Shown in pieces: positions 1 to 9,331 of a stretch of 64,000 nt of DNA. Within the stretch, counting starts at the first letter, position 1. Every line of letters begins with the position of its first letter. Made by a program: the position numbers and the translations under genes. The notes under the pieces are model-generated. The model was not told the DNA's origin. It ran no database searches and was given only the letters and a program-made list of their open reading frames with translations. Origin of the DNA: Sutcliffiella tianshenii (lineage in GTDB: Bacteria > Bacillota > Bacilli > Bacillales > Bacillaceae_I); NCBI RefSeq assembly GCF_016908565.1, contig NZ_JAFBED010000008.1, positions 52,150-116,149 on the forward strand. The letters are read 5' to 3'.

Positions 1-152
1 TGAATCAACCTCACTACGGAATACTTCAAATGAATGAAGCGGCAGAGAAAATTGGCTCTGCCCTTCAAATCGACAGCAAGCCGAATGAGGGAACGGAAAT
101 TACACTGACAGTTCCCAAGTTGGGATTAGAAGGGGAGATTGATAATGATTAA
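1..152 (+). CDS. sensor histidine kinase, C-terminal fragment
   Basis: The reading frame is open from the window edge and stops with TAA at 150-152. The visible 49 residues include [15 protein letters not shown] and then GTEITLTVP. This is the end of a GHKL ATPase domain: the GLxxMxERA-like segment and the closing beta strand seen in NarX/DegS/LiaS-type (HisKA_3) kinases. The phospho-accepting histidine and any sensor domain lie outside the window. The stop overlaps the start of the following response regulator, so the two form one translationally coupled two-component pair. The signal it senses cannot be seen. Confidence 0.8.
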   Translation, partial: NQPHYGILQMNEAAEKIGSALQIDSKPNEGTEITLTVPKLGLEGEIDND

Positions 153-783
153 TGTTATGCTTGTGGATGATCATGCAATATTGAGGGATGGATTAAAAAC
201 AATCATATCTTTGGAAAACGACATGGATGTGGTGGGGGAGGCCACCGGCGGTTCTGAAATGGTTGCATTATTGAAAACTATAAGCCCGGATGTCATCGTG
301 ATGGATATAAACATGCCAGAGAAAAATGGGATAGAACTTACTAAAATTGTGAAAAAAGAATATCCTGACATAAAAGTGCTAATCCTTACAATGTATAAAC
401 ATGAGGAATATTTCATGTCTGCATTAAAAGAGGGGGCAGACGGTTACTTATTGAAGGACTCTCCTTCGGAACAGGTTGTAGATGCCATCCGCACGGTTCA
501 TCGTGGGGAATCAATCATCCATCCTGCCATGACCAAAAAGCTCATCAGCTATCATCAGCAGGAGGCACAGGCAAAAGAGGAGACAGTTTTAACAGAAAGG
601 GAGAAGGAAGTTCTTGTTTGCCTTGTACAGGGGCTTTCCAATAAAGAAATCGCCGGCCGTCTTTTCATCAGTGATAAAACAGTGAAAATCCATGTAAGTA
701 AAATATTCAAAAAGCTTGATGTGAAAAGCAGATCCCAAGTAGTCATCTATGCGGTGCAACATAAATTGGTACAGCTTCCTTAA
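145..783 (+). CDS. NarL/FixJ-family response regulator
   Basis: This is a 212-residue DNA-binding response regulator partnered with the upstream kinase. The N-terminal receiver has the acidic pair D8-D9, the phospho-acceptor Asp54 in VIVMDINMP, and a conserved Lys in LLKDS near residue 105. A LuxR-type helix-turn-helix occupies roughly residues 145-210 (LTEREKEVL, then [16 protein letters not shown]). ATG 145 is preferred because GGGGAG lies 7-8 bases upstream and the start overlaps the kinase stop; a TTG at 139 in the same frame is the alternative. It probably controls transcription after phosphorylation. Its targets are unknown; the nearby protease promoters are candidates only by proximity. 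Confidence 0.9.
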   Translation: MINVMLVDDHAILRDGLKTIISLENDMDVVGEATGGSEMVALLKTISPDVIVMDINMPEKNGIELTKIVKKEYPDIKVLILTMYKHEEYFMSALKEGADGYLLKDSPSEQVVDAIRTVHRGESIIHPAMTKKLISYHQQEAQAKEETVLTEREKEVLVCLVQGLSNKEIAGRLFISDKTVKIHVSKIFKKLDVKSRSQVVIYAVQHKLVQLP

Positions 784-877
784 AACTTTTAGTGGATTTT
801 GACAGAATATTCCCTATACAAATACAAGAATCGGTAGTATCATATTAGACTAATCTTTGAAATAGGAGTTTTTCGTC

Positions 878-2221
878 ATGAAACAGCATGAGCAATGGAC
901 ATCAAAAATCGGCTTTATTTTAGCAGCAGCAGGTTCTGCCATAGGCCTCGGCGCAATCTGGAAATTCCCATATATGGCAGGAACGAATGGTGGCGGAATA
1001 TTCTTTTTAATCTTTATTCTATTTACTCTCCTTATTGGAGCCCCGATGCTACTGGCGGAATTTATTATCGGAAGGTCCACGCAAAAAGATGCCATTACCT
1101 CTTATAAGGTGCTTGCCAAAGGGTCGAAGTGGCATTATATCGGGATATTGGGAGTGATTGCCTCCTTTATTCTCCTGTCCTTCTACAGTGTGGTAGGCGG
1201 ATGGATTGTCACATACCTTGGAAAAAGCTTTATCGGGGGGTTATCCAATTTCACATTGGATGAATACAGTGGGCTTTTTGAACAGACCATCGCCAGCCCT
1301 CTTCTCGTGCTTATTGCACAGTTCATCTTTATTCTCATTACCATCTATGTGGTACAGGCTGGTGTACAAAGCGGGATAGAGAAAGCAAGCAAAATATTAA
1401 TGCCTTTATTATTTATCATCTTTCTCGTTCTTCTTATCCGCTCTTTGACATTGGAAGGAGCATGGGAGGGAGTACGATTCTTCCTTCAGCCGGACCTGTC
1501 CCTCATCACACCAAATACATTCCTGATGGCATTGGGACAAGCACTGTTTTCCTTAAGTGTCGGTATTTCCATCATGGTTACATACAGCTCCTACCTGACA
1601 AAAGGCGAAAACCTTGTCAAATCGGCAGGTTCTGTGGTCGGATTAAATATCATTATCTCCCTATTATCCGGTCTCGTCATTTTCCCGGCAGTATTCGCAC
1701 TTGGATTGCAGCCTGATGAGGGGCCGGGATTAGTCTTTGTTATCCTTCCTGCGGTGTTTGATCAGCTTCCATTCGGCGTGATCTTCCTTGCGATGTTTAT
1801 GATTCTTTTGCTGTTCGCAACACTGACATCAGCTTTTTCCATCTTGGAAATCATTGTTGCAGTTATTGTGAAGGACAACCAGGAGAAAAGGAAAAAGGTA
1901 GCCTGGGTTACTGGTATCATCATTTTCATAATGGGTATACCATCTGCCTTATCATTTGGGGTCCTATCGGATCTTACGATTAATGGCTTGATTTTCTTTG
2001 ATGCAGCCGATTATCTTGTCACAAACATTGCATTGCCTGTAGGGGCATTGCTGATCTCAATATTTGTGGGACATCGAATTCCCAAGGATATCCTAAAGGA
2101 TGAATTCTTCCAGGGTTCAACTGTAAGAAAATCGGTATTTTCCATCTGGTACTATCTCATTCGATATATAATCCCAGTAGGAATTCTTCTCGTTTTTATT
2201 CAATCACTCGGACTTATATAA
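878..2221 (+). CDS. Na+-dependent neurotransmitter:sodium symporter (SNF) family transporter
   Basis: This 447-residue polytopic membrane protein has the LeuT/MhsT-type first helix ([20 protein letters not shown]), whose unwound glycine-rich middle binds Na+ and substrate in this family. About eleven hydrophobic segments follow, the usual number for bacterial members, and the length is normal. The family imports amino acids with sodium; which one is not readable here. AATAGGAG precedes the ATG by about 10 bases. The gene stands alone, 94 bases after the response regulator and followed by its own terminator. Family assignment is secure and substrate is open. Confidence 0.9.
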   Translation: MKQHEQWTSKIGFILAAAGSAIGLGAIWKFPYMAGTNGGGIFFLIFILFTLLIGAPMLLAEFIIGRSTQKDAITSYKVLAKGSKWHYIGILGVIASFILLSFYSVVGGWIVTYLGKSFIGGLSNFTLDEYSGLFEQTIASPLLVLIAQFIFILITIYVVQAGVQSGIEKASKILMPLLFIIFLVLLIRSLTLEGAWEGVRFFLQPDLSLITPNTFLMALGQALFSLSVGISIMVTYSSYLTKGENLVKSAGSVVGLNIIISLLSGLVIFPAVFALGLQPDEGPGLVFVILPAVFDQLPFGVIFLAMFMILLLFATLTSAFSILEIIVAVIVKDNQEKRKKVAWVTGIIIFIMGIPSALSFGVLSDLTINGLIFFDAADYLVTNIALPVGALLISIFVGHRIPKDILKDEFFQGSTVRKSVFSIWYYLIRYIIPVGILLVFIQSLGLI

Positions 2222-2228
2222 AAAGCGA

Positions 2229-2259
2229 ACACCAAAGCGCATGCTTCGGTGTTTTTTTT
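2229..2259 (+). terminator. rho-independent terminator of the symporter gene
   Basis: The hairpin arms ACACC-AAAGC and GCTT-GGTGT flank a short loop and run into eight T residues. It sits directly after the symporter stop codon. Confidence 0.85.
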
Positions 2260-2404
2260 ATGTTCTCCTACTACCAAGGTACTAATGAAGATAGTACGGA
2301 TACTCTGTCTTTTACCACCGATGACTAATAGTTATGCATTTGTGGGTATGAGAAAATACAAATAATTATCTTACTATTCAAAAAGTTGCGGAAGGGGAAA
2401 AGGG

Positions 2405-3832
2405 ATGAAAAAAAGTATGGCTTATCTATCGGTGGGGGCTCTATTATTGGCATTGATTTTTACGGGTTTCTGGCCACAAAATGTTACAAAGGCAACTTCA
2501 AATGCAGATACACCAAGGCTGGATGAAAACTTGGCAAAGGTTCTGCAAACTGCAACAGGACCTGTTGAGATTATCATTACATTTGAGCATGATGGTGGCA
2601 TTGGGCAAGACCAGATAGATTTTTTAAAAGGACTTGGAATAAAAAAGGGGATGACATTTCAAAGCTTGCCGATTGCAGGTGCCCTTGCTACGAAACAGCA
2701 AGTGGAAATGCTGATGACAGAGGAAAGTGTCGTTTCCGTCTATCTTAACAAAAAGCTAGAATATGAAAATGAAGGCTCAACCTCCTATACGGGAGTAGAT
2801 AAGGTCAGAACCGATGAAGACCTCCGCACCCAGAATGGAGGTATGCCGATAAGTGGAAAAGGCGTCGGTGTGGTTGTGAACGACAGTGGTGTGGATGGTA
2901 CACACAATGATATCAAGCTTGGTCGTAACCTCGTACAGAACGTGTTTGCAAGCTCCAACCTGAATGCATTGACGGGTGTTCTTCCTATCACATATGTGGA
3001 AAATGTACCAAATACAGATTCCGACTCTGGGCACGGAACACATGTGGCAGGAACTGTAGGGGGAACAGGAGCAATGTCTGGTGGAAAGTATGAAGGTGTT
3101 GCACCTGGCGCGAAGTTGATTGGATACGGTTCAGGCGCTGTGGTAGCCATGCTTGATACAATCGGGGGCTTTGATTATGCCTTGACACATCAGCAGGAAT
3201 ACAATATCCGACTCATCACCAATTCCTGGGGAGATACAAGTGATGCAGGAACAGATTTTGATCCATACCATCCAATAAATATTGCAACAAAAAAGCTATT
3301 TGACCGCGGGATTATTACGGTATTCTCAGCAGGTAATTCTGGTCCCGGAGAGGCGACAATATCCGGTAATTATAAAAAGGCACCATGGGTCATAACTGTA
3401 GCTGCGGGTACCAAGGATGGGGAGCTTGCAGACTTTTCTTCGAGAGGCGTGAAAGAAAACGGTGGGATCGTTGATGTAGATGGCGTCACTTATATGTGGG
3501 AGGATAGTCCAACCATCACGGCTCCGGGAGTGGACATCATCTCGACAAAAGTGCTTTCTCCGCTATCGGCGTTAAGCGCCCAAAAGGATGTGGAGTACAT
3601 TGACCCGGCTCACCTGCCGTATTATACCACCTTCAGTGGAACCTCCATGGCTGCCCCGCATGTTGCAGGGATCATCGCGCTGTTATTGGAGGTAAATCCA
3701 AACTTTGATAGCTTCGAAATAAAAGAAATCTTACAAAATAGTGCTACTAGTATGCCCGGCTACGAAAAATGGGAAGTAGGGTCTGGGTATGTCAATGCTT
3801 ATGATGCAGTTATGCTAGCACGAACCCATTAA
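2405..3832 (+). CDS. secreted S8 (subtilisin-like) serine peptidase, first of a tandem pair
   Basis: This 475-residue extracellular protease has a signal peptide (MKKSMAYLSVGALLLALIF) and a propeptide reaching about residue 125. Its S8 catalytic domain has Asp160 (VVVNDSGVDGTH), His210 (SGHGTHVAG), the oxyanion Asn311 (AGNSGPG) and Ser414 (GTSMAAPHVAG). All catalytic residues are present. It is closely related over its whole length to the next gene but ends right after the catalytic domain, without SLH repeats, so it should be freely secreted. GGAAGGGG lies just upstream of the ATG. Only 24 bases and no terminator separate it from the next gene, so the two are probably co-transcribed. The Asp-motif NDSGVDGTH differs from true subtilisins. 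Confidence 0.92.
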   Translation: MKKSMAYLSVGALLLALIFTGFWPQNVTKATSNADTPRLDENLAKVLQTATGPVEIIITFEHDGGIGQDQIDFLKGLGIKKGMTFQSLPIAGALATKQQVEMLMTEESVVSVYLNKKLEYENEGSTSYTGVDKVRTDEDLRTQNGGMPISGKGVGVVVNDSGVDGTHNDIKLGRNLVQNVFASSNLNALTGVLPITYVENVPNTDSDSGHGTHVAGTVGGTGAMSGGKYEGVAPGAKLIGYGSGAVVAMLDTIGGFDYALTHQQEYNIRLITNSWGDTSDAGTDFDPYHPINIATKKLFDRGIITVFSAGNSGPGEATISGNYKKAPWVITVAAGTKDGELADFSSRGVKENGGIVDVDGVTYMWEDSPTITAPGVDIISTKVLSPLSALSAQKDVEYIDPAHLPYYTTFSGTSMAAPHVAGIIALLLEVNPNFDSFEIKEILQNSATSMPGYEKWEVGSGYVNAYDAVMLARTH

Positions 3833-3874
3833 TTCTACAGGAAAATAAAAATATAAATGAAAAGAGGTTACTTT

Positions 3875-6328
3875 ATGAAAAAAATGTTCGCTGCTGCATG
3901 TGCCCTGATTCTGATTCTTTCCTTGTTTTCCAATGTTGGTGCCCAGTCCACGTCCGCAACGGGATCTGTAGTGAATGAAAAGGTATGGTCGGTTTTAAGT
4001 GATGCTACAAGTACAGCACAGGTGATTGTCACTTTCAAAGAAGAAGAAAGGGCAAACTCTGAACAGCTAAGGTTTCTTGAGGAAATCGGGATCACTTCAG
4101 CGGTTGTAATGAATTCCTTGCCGATAGTGGGGGTTGTTGCTACCAAACAGCAAATAGAGGAATTAGGTGCTTCTCCAGAAGTCCTTTCCATCTACCTGAA
4201 TGAAGAATTGTCTTTTTACAATGCAGAGTCCACAGACGTGACAGGTGTAGATAAGGTTAGGACGGACAATTCCTTCCTCGAAAAGAATGGCGGCATGCCT
4301 GTCTCAGGTAATGGTGTTGGGGTAGTGGTAAATGACAGTGGAGTAGATGGAACCCACAAAGACCATGAATTAGGACGCAACCTGGTGCAGAACGTATTAG
4401 GTTCTACCAACCTTCAAAGTATTACAGGAATTCTGCCAATCTCCTATACGGAAAATGTCCCGAACACCGACACCAACTCCGGACACGGGACACACGTGGC
4501 AGGAACAGTTGGGGGGACAGGTGCGATGTCAGGCGGAAAGTATGAAGGGGCAGCACCAGGTGCCAGTCTTATCGGATATGGGTCAGGTGGGGCGTTGTTT
4601 GTGCTGGATGGAATCGGAGGATTTGATTACGCCATTACACATCAACAGGAATATGACATTCGAGTCATTACAAATTCCTGGGGATCCAGTGGTGATTTCG
4701 ATCCGAACCATCCAATCAATATCGCAAGTAAAAAAGCGTATGATCGGGGCATAGTCGTTCTTTTTGCAGCTGGCAACGAAGGTCCTTCCGAAAACACACA
4801 CAATCCTTACGCAAAAGCCCCATGGGTAATTTCTGTTGCAGCAGGTGTGAAGGATGGGACTTTGGCTGACTTCTCCTCACGTGGTACAAAAGGAGAAGGA
4901 GGGAGTTTTACAATGGATGGAAAAGAATGGACGTGGGAAGATCGGCCGACGGTGACTGCGCCTGGTGTGGATATCATATCCACGAAAGTTGTATCCCCCC
5001 TTACGGCACTGGCAGCTGAAAAGGATGCAGCGTTAATCGAGCCGGCTCATCTGCCATATTACACCACGATGAGTGGAACTTCCATGGCAACACCTCATGT
5101 AGCGGGAATTGTTGCATTGATGCTTGAAGCAAATCATTCCTTATCACCTGATGAGGTAAAAAATCTTTTGCAGGCGACAGCGACGAATATGCCAGGCTAT
5201 GAGACATGGGAAGTAGGAGCAGGATATGTGAATGCATATGCAGCAGTGGATGCATCATTTAATGACAAAAATTATGGTTCTACTCTAACAATGAATCAAA
5301 CTTATCATTCGGATGTGGAGACATCAACTTCCAGGGAAGAATTTGAGATGGAGAGTTCATTATTGACAGATGGCGGATATGAATTTGCTGTAGAGGAAGG
5401 TTTGACCAGCCTACTGGCGAGAGTGGATGGAAAGGGTCTTATGGAAGAAACGGGTAACCCTATCAATCTCGTACTTATTGCACCGGATGGAACGGAATAC
5501 AGCTCTGGGGTAAGTCTGCTTTTCCCTCTATATACAGATCGGGTAGTACTTGTGGATAATCCCCTGCAAGGTACGTGGAAAGCGGAGATACGCGGGTTAA
5601 GGGGGAATGAGCTGAACCCGATTGGAATTTCCCTCCCTGAAAACGTAAAAGGCACCCTGGCTTTTACGAAGATCAATGGATTTACCGGTTTGAATGATAT
5701 TGCTGGCCATCCCGCAGAAGCGGCGATCCAACAAGGTGTGAAGGAACGTCTATTTGATGGATACAGGGATGGAACATTTAAACCCGACTCCCAACTAACA
5801 AGAATGGACATGGCGAAGTCTCTATTAATGGGAGCGGAAATACGCCAAAGTCTGCCTTCCCAAGCATCATTTGGTGATGTATCAAAAGCTGACCTTCCTT
5901 TTGCAGAGGCGGTGGTGGCAAAGGGTGCTGCGTTTCGAGATCAATCTCACGAGTTAAAAGGGGTAATGCAGCCGACAGCTTCAGGAAAATTCTCTCCGAA
6001 AGCTACCGTGACAAAAACGGAGCTTGCCTATACCCTCGTGCAGGGGTTGGGCCTTGAAAAAGAGGCGATGGCGCATGAAGGAGACGTTAAAGTTACCTAT
6101 AAAGATGAGCGCATCGTGCTGAAAGATCAAGTAAATATCCCCGACGCCTTAAAAGGGTATGTGCAAGTGGCATTAGACCTGAACATACTGAATGCAAACT
6201 TTTCAGTGACACAAGGCAAATATGACCTCAAGCCGAAAGTGGAAGCAACCTTCGCTCCTGATGAAGTGGTGACAAGAGGAGATTTCGCGGTGGCATTCAC
6301 GAGATATTATCAGGTGTACTTTAACTAA
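3875..6328 (+). CDS. cell-surface S8 serine peptidase with C-terminal SLH repeats
   Basis: This 817-residue protease is a paralogue of its upstream neighbour. With ATG 3875 as start (AGAGGTT 7 bases upstream; an in-frame ATG at 3857 lacks a site), the triad is Asp154, His204 and Ser403 (GTSMATPHVAG). A beta-rich extension follows to about residue 600. Then come three S-layer-homology-like segments, the clearest containing GYRDGTFKPDSQLTRMDMAK. SLH repeats normally bind pyruvylated secondary wall polymers, so this enzyme is probably held on the cell wall while its sister is released. The second and third SLH repeats are diverged. Substrates are unknown. Confidence 0.92.
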   Translation: MKKMFAAACALILILSLFSNVGAQSTSATGSVVNEKVWSVLSDATSTAQVIVTFKEEERANSEQLRFLEEIGITSAVVMNSLPIVGVVATKQQIEELGASPEVLSIYLNEELSFYNAESTDVTGVDKVRTDNSFLEKNGGMPVSGNGVGVVVNDSGVDGTHKDHELGRNLVQNVLGSTNLQSITGILPISYTENVPNTDTNSGHGTHVAGTVGGTGAMSGGKYEGAAPGASLIGYGSGGALFVLDGIGGFDYAITHQQEYDIRVITNSWGSSGDFDPNHPINIASKKAYDRGIVVLFAAGNEGPSENTHNPYAKAPWVISVAAGVKDGTLADFSSRGTKGEGGSFTMDGKEWTWEDRPTVTAPGVDIISTKVVSPLTALAAEKDAALIEPAHLPYYTTMSGTSMATPHVAGIVALMLEANHSLSPDEVKNLLQATATNMPGYETWEVGAGYVNAYAAVDASFNDKNYGSTLTMNQTYHSDVETSTSREEFEMESSLLTDGGYEFAVEEGLTSLLARVDGKGLMEETGNPINLVLIAPDGTEYSSGVSLLFPLYTDRVVLVDNPLQGTWKAEIRGLRGNELNPIGISLPENVKGTLAFTKINGFTGLNDIAGHPAEAAIQQGVKERLFDGYRDGTFKPDSQLTRMDMAKSLLMGAEIRQSLPSQASFGDVSKADLPFAEAVVAKGAAFRDQSHELKGVMQPTASGKFSPKATVTKTELAYTLVQGLGLEKEAMAHEGDVKVTYKDERIVLKDQVNIPDALKGYVQVALDLNILNANFSVTQGKYDLKPKVEATFAPDEVVTRGDFAVAFTRYYQVYFN

Positions 6329-6347
6329 AAAGTAGATAGTGATTATG

Positions 6348-6380
6348 GAAGAAGGAACGGAAACATTCCTTCTTCTTTTT
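6348..6380 (+). terminator. rho-independent terminator of the S8 protease pair
   Basis: A 10-bp stem (GAAGAAGGAA paired with TTCCTTCTTC) with an 8-base loop is followed by a T-tract, 19 bases after the SLH-protease stop. Confidence 0.88.
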
Positions 6381-6387
6381 ATTTTGG

Positions 6388-6449
6388 GTTGGGAAAGTGC
6401 CGAAACATTTTGTTATATAAAATGTCTTTAAATTTCCTGTTTTCCCAAA
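6388..6449. promoter_or_regulatory. inverted GTTGGGAAAG / TTTTCCCAAA pair (third copy of the 56-bp module)
   Basis: TTGGG starts at 6389 and CCCAA at 6444. The offset between half-sites is identical (56 bases) to the two modules directly upstream of the subtilisin genes at 6692 and 8100. This copy lies about 250 bases upstream of the 6692 start, just after the terminator. It may be an upstream auxiliary operator. The DNA between the half-sites is not conserved. The cognate regulator is unknown. Confidence 0.4.
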
Positions 6450-6543
6450 CAAAAAATTCTTCATCAGAAAATAAGATAGGTTGTGCAAAGAAAAAGAGAG
6501 GAAGGAGGAGAGGGGAACGATGCCATTATTTACATAATTTCTC

Positions 6544-6605
6544 ATTGGGCAACAAAGGCAAAAAAACACCATTAATACCTATATTGAAAGTCTGACTTTC
6601 CCAAT
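6544..6605. promoter_or_regulatory. inverted ATTGGG / TTTCCCAAT operator pair before the first subtilisin
   Basis: ATTGGG (6544-6549) and CCCAAT (6600-6605, within CTTTCCCAATA) are inverted half-sites 56 bases apart, start to start. The right half-site is 92 bases before the TTG start of the subtilisin at 6692 and about 32 bases before a TATAAT at 6637-6642 that has no good -35 box. An activator or looping repressor near -45 is plausible. The same arrangement recurs before the gene at 8100. Confidence 0.5.
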
Positions 6606-6691
6606 ATGAAATTAAGATGACAGGTGGTAGACTAGCTATAATAGTTCTTAATATTAAGAATTATCAAAACACAACTAAGGGAGTGGAATGA

Positions 6692-7831
6692 TTGAAAAAT
6701 TGGATTAAAGGATTTTCAGTATTCATTGTAGCGTTATTGGCATTCTCATTATCGTTCGGATCTGCACAAGCAAATGCTACAGGTCCTGGTGTGAATGAAA
6801 AGAAGCAATATCTTGTAGGTTTTAAGACAAATGCAAAAGCATTCTCAGCTAAAAATATGATTACCGCTGCAGGCGGGGAAGTGGAACATGTATATAATTA
6901 CATGGATGTACAGCTAGTCACTCTTCCTGAAAAAGCGGCGCTTGCGTTGAAAAATAATCCAAACATCTCATTCGTGGAGGAGGATGCAGCAGTATATGCT
7001 ACTGCACAATCCACTCCATGGGGCGTAACGCATATTAATGCACATAAGGCTCATGCTGCAAATGTGACAGGATCTGGTGTGAAAGTGGCAGTATTGGATA
7101 CTGGAATTGACGCTAGCCATCCTGACCTGAATGTTAAAGGCGGAGTAAGCTTCGTATCCGGTGAGCCAAGTGGATTGACGGATGGAAATGGTCACGGCAC
7201 ACATGTTGCCGGAACGGTAGCGGCATTAAATAATACAGCTGGAGTATTAGGTGTTGCATATAATGCAGATCTTTACGCAGTAAAAGTACTGAGTGCTTCA
7301 GGAAGCGGGTCTTTAAGTGGTATTGCTCAGGGAATAGAGTGGGCAATTGCAAATGATATGGATGTAATCAATATGAGTCTTGGTGGAAGTACAGGTTCAA
7401 CCGCATTAAAACAGGCTTGTGACAATGCATATGCTAGCGGCATTGTTGTTGTAGCTGCAGCAGGAAATTCAGGAACAAGAGGCAAACAGAATACAATCGG
7501 CTATCCGGCTCGGTACAGTTCCGTTATTGCTGTTGGTGCAGTGGACTCAAACAATAATAGAGCATCATTCTCCAGTGTCGGTGCAGAACTTGAAGTGATG
7601 GCTCCCGGCGTGAGCATTCTTAGCACAACTCCAGGAAACAGCTATTCTTCCTTCAACGGAACTTCAATGGCTTCTCCTCATGTTGCAGGGGCGGCAGCGC
7701 TGATCAAAGCCAAGTATCCTAGTCTATCAGCTTCACAGATCCGGGATCGCTTAAAAAATACTACAACTCCTCTAGGTGATGCCTTCTATTATGGAAAGGG
7801 AGTCATCAACGTGGAGAAAGCTTTACAATAA
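6692..7831 (+). CDS. secreted subtilisin (alkaline serine protease), first copy
   Basis: This is a 379-residue true subtilisin preproenzyme. The signal peptide ends near residue 28 (SFGSAQANA). An inhibitor-I9 type propeptide follows ([11 protein letters not shown] to [10 protein letters not shown]), with maturation expected before [11 protein letters not shown]. Catalytic residues are Asp136 ([10 protein letters not shown]), His168 ([10 protein letters not shown]), oxyanion Asn259 (AAAGNSG) and Ser325 (NGTSMASPH). The start is TTG: AAGGGAGTGG lies 6-7 bases upstream, and an ATG at 6688 is out of frame and stops after six codons. A cysteine in [10 protein letters not shown] is unusual for secreted subtilisins, which normally lack cysteine. 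It is likely made in stationary phase for extracellular protein breakdown. Confidence 0.95.
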   Translation: MKNWIKGFSVFIVALLAFSLSFGSAQANATGPGVNEKKQYLVGFKTNAKAFSAKNMITAAGGEVEHVYNYMDVQLVTLPEKAALALKNNPNISFVEEDAAVYATAQSTPWGVTHINAHKAHAANVTGSGVKVAVLDTGIDASHPDLNVKGGVSFVSGEPSGLTDGNGHGTHVAGTVAALNNTAGVLGVAYNADLYAVKVLSASGSGSLSGIAQGIEWAIANDMDVINMSLGGSTGSTALKQACDNAYASGIVVVAAAGNSGTRGKQNTIGYPARYSSVIAVGAVDSNNNRASFSSVGAELEVMAPGVSILSTTPGNSYSSFNGTSMASPHVAGAAALIKAKYPSLSASQIRDRLKNTTTPLGDAFYYGKGVINVEKALQ

Positions 7832-7861
7832 TTTGATAAAAGTTCCCCCTTTTATTAATGG

Positions 7862-7889
7862 AACACCTGACAATTGTCGGGTGTTTTTT
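7862..7889 (+). terminator. rho-independent terminator of the first subtilisin
   Basis: AACACCTGAC and GTCGGGTGTT form a stem (one T-G wobble) around AATT, followed by six T residues, about 30 bases after the stop codon. Confidence 0.85.
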
Positions 7890-7953
7890 GATTATATTGA
7901 TGGTATTGATCAGGATCTGATCATAAAGTCTCAGGAAAATACCATGATACACC

Positions 7954-8015
7954 ATTGGGAAAACGAAAAGGAAATCTCCCTCTAAAAGCCCGCAATCGGT
8001 ATTTACTTTCCCAAT
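7954..8015. promoter_or_regulatory. inverted ATTGGG / TTTCCCAAT operator pair before the second subtilisin
   Basis: ATTGGG (7954-7959, in ATTGGGAAAAC) and CCCAAT (8010-8015, in CTTTCCCAATA) again start 56 bases apart. The right half-site lies 90 bases before the ATG at 8100, against 92 for the first subtilisin. Neither the S8 pair at 2405 nor any other promoter I checked in the window has it. Confidence 0.5.
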
Positions 8016-8099
8016 AACATTCCGTGAAATGCTGTGCTAACATCATAAGTGACTAAATAATTTGATTATTTAGATTCTTTCTAAGGGGATGATCTACAT

Positions 8100-9224
8100 A
8101 TGAAAAAGTTTTTATCCGTATTATTGGCAATAGCTTTGGTCCTCTCGTTCTCATTTTCTCCAGGGGAGGCAAGTGCAAAAGGAAAGCCGCTATTCAAAGA
8201 TTATCTGATTGGATTGAAGAACCCTGTCTCCAATCAGACAAACAAAATAGTTTCCACTTTGGGTGGAACGGTCAACCATCAATTCAAACATATGAATGTC
8301 CTTCAGGTCACGTTGCCTGAAGCGGCAGTCGCGGCATTGGAGAAAAATCCATTAGTAGAATATGTGGAAGAGGATATCGAGTATAAAATCGATGCTCAAT
8401 CTGTCCCTTATGGAATACCTCATATCAAGGCGGATGTTGCGCATTCCCAATCGGTGACAGGATCAGGTGTAAAGGTTGCAGTGCTTGACACTGGGATCGA
8501 TGCAAGTCATGAGGATCTTAACGTTGCAGGCGGAGCGAGCTTTGTAGCGGATGAACCTGATGCATTAACAGATGGAAATGGGCATGGAACGCATGTGGCA
8601 GGGACCATTGCGGCATTAAACAATAGTGCTGGGGTAATCGGTGTATCATATGATGTGGATTTATACGCAGTTAAAGTACTGAACGGATCGGGAAGCGGGA
8701 CTTTAAGCGGCATTGCCCAGGGAATCGAATGGGCAATCGACAATGATATGGATGTCATTAACATGAGTTTAGGTGGCAGTACAGGATCATCCACCTTGAA
8801 GCAGGCAAGTGATAATGCTTATAATAGCGGCATTGTCGTGGTAGCTGCTGCAGGAAATAGTGGTTCATTCTTCGGATTGATCAATACCATCGGATATCCG
8901 GCAAGATACGATTCCGTCATTGCAGTGGGAGCGGTTGATGCAAATAATAACCGTGCATCTTTCTCAAGTGTCGGCAGTCAGCTTGAAGTGATGGCACCGG
9001 GTGTTGACATTAACAGCACATTGCCTGGCAACCAGTATGGAGCACTGAATGGCACCTCGATGGCGAGCCCTCATGTAGCCGGGGCAGCTGCTCTCATCTT
9101 AGCGAAATATCCTAATATGACAAATGTCCAAGTCAGGCAAAAACTCCGTGACACAGCAACATATCTTGGATCAGCATTCAATTACGGACATGGTGTCATC
9201 AATGTGGAAGAAGCATTGAAATAA
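8100..9224 (+). CDS. secreted subtilisin (alkaline serine protease), second copy
   Basis: This 374-residue preproenzyme is a close paralogue of the gene at 6692. It has a signal peptide ([19 protein letters not shown]), an I9-type propeptide to about residue 98 and predicted maturation before [11 protein letters not shown]. The triad is Asp130 ([10 protein letters not shown]), His162 ([10 protein letters not shown]) and Ser320 (NGTSMASPH), with oxyanion Asn253. The mature part has no cysteine, unlike its sister. AAGGGGATG lies about 10 bases upstream of the ATG. It is transcribed separately, behind the previous gene's terminator, but shares its operator geometry, so the two are probably co-regulated. 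The pair looks like a tandem duplication. Confidence 0.95.
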   Translation: MKKFLSVLLAIALVLSFSFSPGEASAKGKPLFKDYLIGLKNPVSNQTNKIVSTLGGTVNHQFKHMNVLQVTLPEAAVAALEKNPLVEYVEEDIEYKIDAQSVPYGIPHIKADVAHSQSVTGSGVKVAVLDTGIDASHEDLNVAGGASFVADEPDALTDGNGHGTHVAGTIAALNNSAGVIGVSYDVDLYAVKVLNGSGSGTLSGIAQGIEWAIDNDMDVINMSLGGSTGSSTLKQASDNAYNSGIVVVAAAGNSGSFFGLINTIGYPARYDSVIAVGAVDANNNRASFSSVGSQLEVMAPGVDINSTLPGNQYGALNGTSMASPHVAGAAALILAKYPNMTNVQVRQKLRDTATYLGSAFNYGHGVINVEEALK

Positions 9225-9255
9225 GAAACTGATATTAGCATATAATGCATAAAAA

Positions 9256-9288
9256 AAAGAACAGGGAAAAGCCTCCTGTTCTTTTTTT
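9256..9288 (+). terminator. rho-independent terminator of the second subtilisin
   Basis: AAAGAACAGG pairs with CCTGTTCTTT, followed by a T-tract. Preceding A residues would let it act from the other strand too. Confidence 0.88.
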
Positions 9289-9331
9289 GTTGACATAACA
9301 AGGGGTGCCAGACCCCTGTTGTTATGTCAAC
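9289..9331. repeat. long inverted repeat between convergent genes
   Basis: GTTGACATAACA-AGGGGT (9289-9306) pairs with ACCCCTGTTGTTATGTCAAC (9312-9331) around GCCAG, leaving a two-base bulge. The right arm overlaps the last codons and stop of patA on the minus strand. It immediately follows the subtilisin terminator. It could stop converging transcripts or be a dispersed palindromic element; only one copy is seen in this window. Confidence 0.6.

Noticed and set aside
6389..6595. 68-codon ORF between the SLH protease and the first subtilisin
   Set aside because: No ribosome site, low-complexity lysine/arginine-rich product, and it covers the operator pairs; treated as regulatory DNA.
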